Shown here in pieces: positions 1 to 6,114 of a stretch of DNA of 41,292 bases (its first letter is position 1; each line of letters opens with the position of its first letter). Origin of the DNA: a virus. Where the stretch lies: positions 1-41,292 of IMG/VR virus record IMGVR_UViG_3300034082_001230. One strand, given 5' to 3'. The notes under the pieces are model-generated. The model had not been told where the DNA came from, made no database searches, and saw only the letters and a program-made list of their open reading frames with translations. The translations under genes and the position numbers were made by a program.

Positions 1-109
1 TAAAAATTCCTCTCATATAAAGAGATTTTTTATCACCTTCTTCCTTAACTGATTCGACTATGAGGTTCGCTCTGTCGAATGTTAAGTTCTCTCTAAGATA
101 CAAAGCCAT
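1..109 (-). CDS. gp21: Prohead core protease gp21, 5' end only
   Basis: The first 36 codons are visible and the gene runs off the left edge of the window. The N-terminus begins MALYLRENLTFDRANLIVES and reaches LYMRGIF, which resembles the LYIEGIF stretch near the start of T4 gp21, the serine protease that processes the prohead scaffold during capsid maturation. The catalytic residues lie outside the window. The ATG is preceded by AAGGATAAGG, a good ribosome binding site. It lies downstream of the acidic core-protein gene on the same strand, as expected for the T4-like order 20-67-68-21-22-23. Identification rests on this short similarity plus position. Confidence 0.7.
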   Translation of the reverse strand, partial: MALYLRENLTFDRANLIVESVKEEGDKKSLYMRGIF

Positions 110-123
110 TTATACCTTATCCT

Positions 124-951
124 TTAAATTCTACGCTTGGTAGTGCGACGGCTTTCTGGAACCGCACTGCGCTCATTTGTACCACTAGCCTGTGTTTTAG
201 TTGGCTTAGGAGCACTTTCACCTTTACCTGAACCGTTGCTAGCATCGCCACCAACTTTGTTCTTGAATGATCCAGCACCTTTAACTTCTGTTTCGCCTTT
301 AGCGCCATAATTTGTTGGCTTCTTTGGGCTAGTAGGAACTGATTCTGAACTACCACTAAAATTAACTGGCTTTGATGCCATACCTTTTTGACCACTGTTA
401 GCATCTACTGTACTTTTCTTTGATGAACCATCGGCGCCGTCAGTGTGTGTTACTGAAACCTTTTTTAATTCAACGGCTTCCATAACGTCACTTTCTTGGT
501 CGTCTTTATCATCCATTTGACTACCAAATTCTTCTTCGTCACCACCGAATTCTTGTTCAAATTCAGCCATTAATTGGTCAAGTTTGTCTTCAAGATCAAC
601 AACACGATCTTCAAGTTCTTCTTCTTCGTATTCTTCACCTTCTTCATCACCGTCTAGTTCAACTTCATCGTCAAACTCATCTTCTTCACCATCAGTATCA
701 TAGTCGCCGTCCATTTCTTCATTATCCATGAATTCATCGTCGTCTTCCATCATTCCTTCCATTCCAATTTCTTCACTACCCATTTCATCAGAAACTTCGT
801 CCATCATACCTGTTACTTCATCTTCACTAATTAATGATTCATAAATATCACGAGATTTTTCAACTACAATCTCATGAAATAATTGTTCTGCTCTTTCATT
901 GTCTTCATTGATAATAAGATCAATAAGTTTTTCAAATTTTGCTGTAGACAT
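124..951 (-). CDS. Acidic prohead scaffold core protein (gp67/gp68-like)
   Basis: 275 aa. An N-terminal helical segment of about 45 residues (FEKLIDLIINEDNERAEQLF) is followed by a very Asp/Glu-rich tract at about residues 40-130, then a Ser/Gly/Lys/Thr-rich tail ending in a basic RRTTKRRI. T4 gp67 is a short, highly acidic internal core protein, and this looks like an enlarged version. It sits between the portal-side genes and gp21, the place for a scaffold component. Triplets such as INE and ISE near the N-terminus fit the (L/I)xE pattern cut by T4-type prohead protease, so it may be a substrate (inference). The start is supported by AAGGAG seven bases before the ATG, and a late-type element GCTAAATA lies 35 bases upstream. 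Confidence 0.7.
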   Translation of the reverse strand: MSTAKFEKLIDLIINEDNERAEQLFHEIVVEKSRDIYESLISEDEVTGMMDEVSDEMGSEEIGMEGMMEDDDEFMDNEEMDGDYDTDGEEDEFDDEVELDGDEEGEEYEEEELEDRVVDLEDKLDQLMAEFEQEFGGDEEEFGSQMDDKDDQESDVMEAVELKKVSVTHTDGADGSSKKSTVDANSGQKGMASKPVNFSGSSESVPTSPKKPTNYGAKGETEVKGAGSFKNKVGGDASNGSGKGESAPKPTKTQASGTNERSAVPESRRTTKRRI

Positions 952-985
952 TTAAAATCTCCTTATGTAAATGGCTTTGTATTAA

Positions 986-993
986 TATTTAGC
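986..993 (-). promoter_or_regulatory. Late-type promoter element GCTAAATA
   Basis: The minus strand reads GCTAAATA 35 bases upstream of the acidic core-protein start. It matches the N(A/C)TAAATA element found before most structural genes in this window and resembles the T4 late consensus TATAAATA. Confidence 0.6.
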
Positions 994-1000
994 GAATAGC

Positions 1001-1025
1001 CAAAAAAATAGCGTAATATGTACGC
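1001..1025 (-). terminator. Intrinsic terminator after the 74-aa gene
   Basis: Read on the minus strand: stem GCGTA, loop CATAT, stem TACGC, then TATTTTTTT. The stem is only 5 bp but is followed by a clear T run. It lies between the 74-aa gene and the late element of the core-protein gene, so it would separate the two transcripts. Confidence 0.55.
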
Positions 1026-1058
1026 ATTTTATGGGTTTTTTAAATATATAGTATAAAT

Positions 1059-1283
1059 TTACAAACCGCCGCTCTCGGCTGGTGGGGCACCATATTGTTT
1101 TCTGATGTTTTTTAAATCAATCGCTCGTTCATAACTTTGAACTTCGTTCATTTTACGAATCTTGGATATCATACCAAGTGTTAATTTGGTTTTGCGTGAC
1201 TCACCCCATTCTGGTTGAGATTTATCATCTTCAACATCTTGATATCCTTGAGGTGCATGTGAGTAAAATTCAAATAGCATCAT
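1059..1283 (-). CDS. Small conserved protein next to the portal gene, function unknown
   Basis: 74 aa, starting MMLFEFYSHAPQGYQD and ending QYGAPPAESGGL. The middle (RKTKLTLGMISKIRKMNE) is basic and probably helical. Small proteins with an LFEF start and a QYGAPP-like end occur next to gp20 in marine T4-like phages (recalled, not searched). No catalytic motif, signal peptide or membrane segment is visible. It has its own late-type promoter at 1305-1312 and an intrinsic terminator just downstream, so it is probably a monocistronic late gene. Its position between portal and scaffold genes suggests a role in head assembly, but this is inference. Confidence 0.7.
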   Translation of the reverse strand: MMLFEFYSHAPQGYQDVEDDKSQPEWGESRKTKLTLGMISKIRKMNEVQSYERAIDLKNIRKQYGAPPAESGGL

Positions 1284-1304
1284 GTTAATTAAAGTCCTTT
1301 ATGT

Positions 1305-1312
1305 TATTTATC
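1305..1312 (-). promoter_or_regulatory. Late-type promoter element GATAAATA for the 74-aa gene
   Basis: Minus-strand GATAAATA 22 bases upstream of the 74-aa start. It is the left arm of a perfect 22-bp palindrome (1305-1326) whose right arm is the same element on the plus strand. Confidence 0.65.
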
Positions 1313-1318
1313 AAATTT

Positions 1319-1326
1319 GATAAATA
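1319..1326 (+). promoter_or_regulatory. Late-type promoter element GATAAATA for the 1386 endonuclease gene
   Basis: Plus-strand GATAAATA about 60 bases upstream of the homing-endonuclease-like gene. It forms a back-to-back pair with the minus-strand copy at 1305-1312, separated by AAATTT. Confidence 0.6.
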
Positions 1327-1331
1327 CTATT

Positions 1332-1377
1332 GTAGTTCGCGGTGATCAGACCCAACTACTCTAATGCTTATTAGGAG
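1332..1377 (+). promoter_or_regulatory. Leader hairpins and ribosome binding site of the 1386 gene
   Basis: Two potential hairpins lie in the leader: GTAGTT (1332-1337) with AACTAC (1354-1359), and CTAAT (1361-1365) with ATTAG (1370-1374) around a 4-base loop. The second overlaps the AGGAG ribosome binding site (1373-1377), so it could mask translation initiation. Confidence 0.4.
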
Positions 1378-1385
1378 CAATCAGC

Positions 1386-2087
1386 ATGATTATTTATCTA
1401 GTAGTCAAAACTCACAATAAAACCGGTTTAAAATACTTATGTCAGACAATAAGAGATCCATTTAAATATAAAGGATCAGGAACATATTGGAAACGACATC
1501 TTAGAGAACATGGCAATTCTCATTCTACTATAGTAATTAAAGAATGTTTAACAAAACAAGAACTCAAAGAATGGGGAATGTATTATAGTAAATTATGGAA
1601 CATTGTTGATGATGTAGATTCATATAACAAAAAAACATGGGCCAATTTAAAACCGGAAGAAGGAGACGGTGGAGCGTCTGGAAAATATAGTTCATGTAAA
1701 AAACAAGAAGTAAAAAATAAAATTTCTAAAAGTTTAATAAATCTTGGAAATAATCATCCATCTAGAAATAGAACTTCAGAACAAACAAAAAATTTACGTG
1801 ACAGAATGAGTGGGAATAATAATTTTGCAAAGAGAAAAGAAATTAGACAAAAAATATCAGAAAATAATCCAATGAAAAGAGAAGATCAAAAAGATAGACA
1901 AAGAGGAAGTAAAAATCCAGCTTATAATTCTACTCTATTTACTTTTAAACACAAAATTACAAATGAAGTCGTGACATACACATGTCATGATTTCTGTAAA
2001 ATAATTTTATCAGATAACGATAGACCAAACATTTGCAAATTAATAAAAAACGAAGCAAAATCCGTAAAAGGTTGGATATTAATTTAA
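1386..2087 (+). CDS. GIY-YIG-type homing endonuclease-like protein, copy 1
   Basis: 233 aa. The N-terminal ~100 residues look like a divergent GIY-YIG nuclease: IYLVV (3-7) and YLCQT (17-21) take the places of GIY and YIG, followed by YKGSGTYW (28-35), a candidate catalytic Glu53 in KEC, and WANLKPEEGDGG (85-96) carrying the conserved Asn. The middle has NUMOD3-like DNA-binding repeats (SGNNNFAKRKEIRQKISENN). The C-terminus (about 185-233) is a small module ending KSVKGW. The gene lies opposite to the surrounding minus-strand head genes, between gp20 and the 74-aa gene; its stop is one base from that of gp20. It has its own late-type promoter and AGGAG site. A close relative sits at 27994-28695. 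Loss of the GIY tripeptide makes activity uncertain. Confidence 0.75.
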   Translation: MIIYLVVKTHNKTGLKYLCQTIRDPFKYKGSGTYWKRHLREHGNSHSTIVIKECLTKQELKEWGMYYSKLWNIVDDVDSYNKKTWANLKPEEGDGGASGKYSSCKKQEVKNKISKSLINLGNNHPSRNRTSEQTKNLRDRMSGNNNFAKRKEIRQKISENNPMKREDQKDRQRGSKNPAYNSTLFTFKHKITNEVVTYTCHDFCKIILSDNDRPNICKLIKNEAKSVKGWILI

Positions 2088-2088
2088 A

Positions 2089-3858
2089 TTATACCGGAGG
2101 GGGAGTTGCCAATGCACCTGGACTGGCAGTTTGATCATTAGCACCAACTGGAGCAGTAACTTCTGGAGCTATACCTTCTTCTCCTTCACTATCACTTTCA
2201 ATATTGTCGGCAGTTTCCAAATCACTATCAATATCACCAGTACTAATACCAACACTACGTAAATCAGAACCTTTAGCTTCTTGATCTTCTGGCTCAGATT
2301 TCTCTTCTTTCCATAATTTCTGATTTTCTTTGATTTCTTCTTGACTTAATCCCAAGAATCTTTCCATGGCAAATCTAATACTCATATATGGTAAAGCTGC
2401 CATAGTAGTAAATGTCTGAACTCTAGATGTATCCAATTCTGATTGACGATAACTAGCAAAGTTTTGTGGTGGAGTAAAGTGAATGTCAAACAATCCACTA
2501 TCAATATTAAATCCTCTCCAACGCATAAACAATTTAAACTCTTCATTGAGTTTTTTGCTCATATAACCTTGTAATCGCTCACAATACTTATTGAATCTAA
2601 ACTCTTGAATCATAGCGGTACCAACACGACCATCACTTAATGGTGTTGGATTATCTTCTGGACCAGTTGGCAAGTAGCTACTTGGAACACGTAAACCACG
2701 TGCCAATCTATTATTGAAGTAACGTAAGTCATCAATCTCACCCAAGTTTTGTCCACCGGGCATAAGTTCTACACTAGATCCACGACCATCGGCTGTTACT
2801 GGGAAGAAATAATCTTCATTTGTTGACAATGGATTGTAAGTAGCATCAACAATACTTTGACCACCTTGAATACTTGGAATTCTACGTTGATGAATTTCAT
2901 CTTTAATACGATTGACAAATGCCATAGCCATATTACTTGGCATATTACCAACGTCAATCTTAAAAATTCTACGTTCTGGTGCTCGTTGAACACGATAGAT
3001 CAGAACCGCATCTTCTAACAATTCTTTTTGTTTATAAACTTTGAAAATATTTTCTAATACACTTTGACCAAATGGCCAATAGCGATCTAGACCTTCTGTC
3101 AATGATAAGTGTACAACATGTTTGGCATCAATTGCCATTTCATTAACACCTAAACTAAAACGTGTACCTGTTGTACCATATGGTTCATTTGGTACAGTAT
3201 ATGAATATGGTGCACTATATCCAGCAGTTGGTGGTTGTGCTTGAAAATCTGTACTGGTCTTTTCTGCTACCGTTAGATTTTGTAAGTTTGGATTGATATC
3301 TTTAACTACATATTGTTCTGGTAATTTACCTGCACTTTCGTTTACAATAACTTTAACTACTTTAGTTGGATCAACCCAAAACAATTTGAATGTTTCTGGA
3401 TCACGTAGAAATACTTGATCACCATATTTTACAGTGTTTCTAAATATTTTGAATGCTCTGACATCCATTTCATTTAATTTACACCATTGTTGTAATTGTT
3501 TACCAATCAACTCTACTTCAGTTTGTGTTGGTTCACCATTAAAGTGTATATCAAATGGAGTTTTGTTATGTTCATTTAACTGTGTAGAAAATTCACTTAA
3601 AATATCTAAACATCCATTGATTTCTGGATCACAATCCATCATTTCATATTGATTATATCGTTCAATACGATTTGGATGACCAGTATATACTTCTGGTAAA
3701 CGACTTTGATAGTTTCTAAAGGCAAAATTATTATCCCAACCACCTGTTGGTGATTGATTCATACCAGCTCCGCCATTCCAAGAACCTTCGTTACTGTTGG
3801 CTCCTGAAATTGGACTTAGTGATCCGTGTTTATTAGTAAATTTTTTCTTGTATGACAT
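2089..3858 (-). CDS. gp20: Portal vertex protein gp20
   Basis: 589 aa, somewhat longer than T4 gp20 (524 aa). It forms the dodecameric portal through which DNA is packaged and to which the neck attaches. Clear family signatures are RYNQYEMMDCDPEINGCLDI near residue 65, VLIYRVQRAPERRIFKIDVG near 285, and LMPGGQNLGEIDDLRYFNNR near 365, the last two almost identical to T4 gp20. The final ~65 residues are an acidic, Pro/Ala-rich extension with no T4 counterpart that I recall. A late-type GATAAATA lies 21 bases upstream (3879-3886). Downstream on the minus strand the next late gene is 800 bases away because the endonuclease gene intervenes. Confidence 0.97.
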   Translation of the reverse strand: MSYKKKFTNKHGSLSPISGANSNEGSWNGGAGMNQSPTGGWDNNFAFRNYQSRLPEVYTGHPNRIERYNQYEMMDCDPEINGCLDILSEFSTQLNEHNKTPFDIHFNGEPTQTEVELIGKQLQQWCKLNEMDVRAFKIFRNTVKYGDQVFLRDPETFKLFWVDPTKVVKVIVNESAGKLPEQYVVKDINPNLQNLTVAEKTSTDFQAQPPTAGYSAPYSYTVPNEPYGTTGTRFSLGVNEMAIDAKHVVHLSLTEGLDRYWPFGQSVLENIFKVYKQKELLEDAVLIYRVQRAPERRIFKIDVGNMPSNMAMAFVNRIKDEIHQRRIPSIQGGQSIVDATYNPLSTNEDYFFPVTADGRGSSVELMPGGQNLGEIDDLRYFNNRLARGLRVPSSYLPTGPEDNPTPLSDGRVGTAMIQEFRFNKYCERLQGYMSKKLNEEFKLFMRWRGFNIDSGLFDIHFTPPQNFASYRQSELDTSRVQTFTTMAALPYMSIRFAMERFLGLSQEEIKENQKLWKEEKSEPEDQEAKGSDLRSVGISTGDIDSDLETADNIESDSEGEEGIAPEVTAPVGANDQTASPGALATPPPV

Positions 3859-3878
3859 ATCTCATCTTCAATGTCTAG

Positions 3879-3886
3879 TATTTATC
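3879..3886 (-). promoter_or_regulatory. Late-type promoter element GATAAATA for gp20
   Basis: Minus-strand GATAAATA 21 bases upstream of the gp20 ATG, in the 30-base gap between gp20 and the upstream 735-aa gene. Confidence 0.65.
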
Positions 3887-3888
3887 AA

Positions 3889-6096
3889 TTAAGCCATTGT
3901 TGCTTGCATTTTCTTTTTAGTCATTGAGTTACTTGATTCTAGTAAATCAATTAAAAGAGCAAATTTATCATTAAGATTCATAGACATATTTTCTATATGT
4001 TTATTATCTTGAGTTGCAATATTCAATGATCCTGGTAATGATCTTTGAGAAACATTTGTTCCTTTGTCAGATTGATCGGATTCATTTGTATTTTGTACAA
4101 TTCCACCGGTGTTAGCTGCAAAACCAGTATCAGATATTAATTCAGACTGAGGTGTGGCTGAGGGAGATTGCGGTAAATTATTTTTTGGAGCAACAGATGT
4201 TGCCGCAACAGTTGGTTTACTTGTTGAGCCAGTAGATGCACTGGAGTTTGTCGCAGATGATGTTACTGCCGATGCTGCTGTTGGAGCTGCAGGTGATGTT
4301 ACTGTCGAAGCTACTGCAGTAGATGGAGTTATTTGAGTTGTTGATGAAGTTTTTGGTTGAGTTGGATTATTTTTTTGATATTCTTCTATCTGTAATCTAG
4401 TTGTTTCATCAAAATCATTTATATTTTTTCTTTTTTCTTCTATTTCATTGGCATAATTTTTTATTTTTAAATTATGTTCTTGTTTTTTCAATTCTGCTAA
4501 TTTTTCGTCATACTTTTTTAAAAGTTTTTTTGATTCATCATCAACTGAAGTGCCCATATTAGTAATCAAAGATTCTAATATATCTTTTTCTGTTGGTGGT
4601 TTTAAATTTCTAATTTCTTTTTGAACACTGTTTAATTCTCGCTGAATTTCCAAAGATTTTGGTCCTCCTTTTCCAACCATCTTAGCTAATTCATCCATAA
4701 AATCTTTCATTGTATCGCTCATAACATTCATCAATGTTGCAACGGTTTCACTACTAGTAGCTAATTGTTCCATTCTAATACTAGTATCTCTCATGTATGT
4801 TTTAGTATCTGCGATTTCAGTATTTAAACCAGTAGATTCTGCTGCAATCTTTTTATTTTTATCTAATTGTTCCTCATATTGTTGTTTAGTTAATCCATCT
4901 TTTTCAGTGATGAATTTTTGCATTTGAGTGTATACTGCATATAATGGATTATCTGAATTTATTACGCCGACTGTTTTTTCTGCATAAGATACCATTCTTT
5001 TATACGTGTCAATCGTTTTTTGAACTGCCTGAAACTCGTCTATTTTTCCAGATGTTAAATCTTTTGTAAGATTCATCATATCGGTTCCTGCTGCTGCCAT
5101 CTGACTAAAAAAATCCTTTTCAGCTTGAGTTCTTCCTATTCCAAAATTAGACAATCCTCCTAAAGTCATTTTTGCTAGTTCTGGACTAGATGCATTTAAA
5201 ATATGTAAGAAATTTGTTACTGACTTTTTAACTGGTTCAGATAAATCTGTTCTTCCTTGTATACCAAATACATATTCAGCACTATCCATTAATTTTTTAT
5301 TATATTCATCATGTTGTCTGATAGACATTCCAGTTAAATCTGCTAATGTTTTTAGCTCTAATGCATAATTTTCAGTTATTTTTACAGCATCATCGTCAAT
5401 TTTAATTTGAGTGCCCTGATATCTTTGTCTTTGATTTAGTGCACTAATTTGAAATTCTGTAAAATCAGTTGCACTAATTCCTAATCTTTGCATTCGTTTT
5501 CTTGTTTCTCTACTATGAATTCCTAAGTCTTCAAGCTTAGCTCTACCGCCCGCAGCTGAACCTCCAAGTAAAGCGATATCTTTTGAACTTTTAGTGAACA
5601 ATGTTTCCATTTCTGAAATACTCATTCCTAATGAAACTCCAGCTTTTTGCATATCAGTAAAACTAGAAACAACTCCATTCTGACTCATTTTTTCAAATGA
5701 AGCATATGCTTTATCCATTGATCTGATCAAATGAGCCGCAACAGCGCCAGTTGCTTCGGAAGCTGCTCCAAAAAATGCTCCAATTGGACCAAATATTCCC
5801 AAAAAATTTCCCATAGTGCTAGAAACTAACTCTACAATTGCCGCTAATGGTTCAAAGCTTGAGCCGCTATTCAATAAACTTTTAGTGAATGTCCCAAACT
5901 GAGCAGTTGCGTTTTTGGTAACTCCCTTAAGTTTTTTAAGCATTTCGGCCGATTCTTCTTCTTCCGCTGCAACTTTTGCAGCATTTGATGTTAAAATCAG
6001 ATTGGTGTTAGAATTTTTTAATAAAATTTTATTAAAACTAGATAACTCACTAATAGTTTGTTCTAATTCTGAATTAAAATTGTCAATTGTGGACAT
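3889..6096 (-). CDS. Tape-measure-like virion protein, short paralogue
   Basis: 735 aa. The N-terminal ~450 residues are paralogous to the adjacent 949-aa protein: both have GSSF-PL near residue 70-80, a hydrophobic Gly/Ala-rich stretch, then FEKMSQNGVVSSF (about 132-144; FEKLSQSGLVSSF in the neighbour) and a similar LGI-T-F/ELAA region. About 480-590 is charged and probably coiled coil. About 590-680 is a low-complexity Ser/Thr/Pro/Ala linker. The last 30 residues are again helical, like the end of the neighbour. There is no hydrolase domain. Hydrophobic stretches plus coiled coils and a place beside the gp26 chaperone-like gene fit a tail tape-measure or hub-associated role, but no direct match to T4 gp29 is visible. 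The gene follows the 949-aa gene by 18 bases, probably cotranscribed; the ribosome site is weak. Confidence 0.55.
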   Translation of the reverse strand: MSTIDNFNSELEQTISELSSFNKILLKNSNTNLILTSNAAKVAAEEEESAEMLKKLKGVTKNATAQFGTFTKSLLNSGSSFEPLAAIVELVSSTMGNFLGIFGPIGAFFGAASEATGAVAAHLIRSMDKAYASFEKMSQNGVVSSFTDMQKAGVSLGMSISEMETLFTKSSKDIALLGGSAAGGRAKLEDLGIHSRETRKRMQRLGISATDFTEFQISALNQRQRYQGTQIKIDDDAVKITENYALELKTLADLTGMSIRQHDEYNKKLMDSAEYVFGIQGRTDLSEPVKKSVTNFLHILNASSPELAKMTLGGLSNFGIGRTQAEKDFFSQMAAAGTDMMNLTKDLTSGKIDEFQAVQKTIDTYKRMVSYAEKTVGVINSDNPLYAVYTQMQKFITEKDGLTKQQYEEQLDKNKKIAAESTGLNTEIADTKTYMRDTSIRMEQLATSSETVATLMNVMSDTMKDFMDELAKMVGKGGPKSLEIQRELNSVQKEIRNLKPPTEKDILESLITNMGTSVDDESKKLLKKYDEKLAELKKQEHNLKIKNYANEIEEKRKNINDFDETTRLQIEEYQKNNPTQPKTSSTTQITPSTAVASTVTSPAAPTAASAVTSSATNSSASTGSTSKPTVAATSVAPKNNLPQSPSATPQSELISDTGFAANTGGIVQNTNESDQSDKGTNVSQRSLPGSLNIATQDNKHIENMSMNLNDKFALLIDLLESSNSMTKKKMQATMA

Positions 6097-6114
6097 ATTA
6101 TTTTCTCATAAAGA

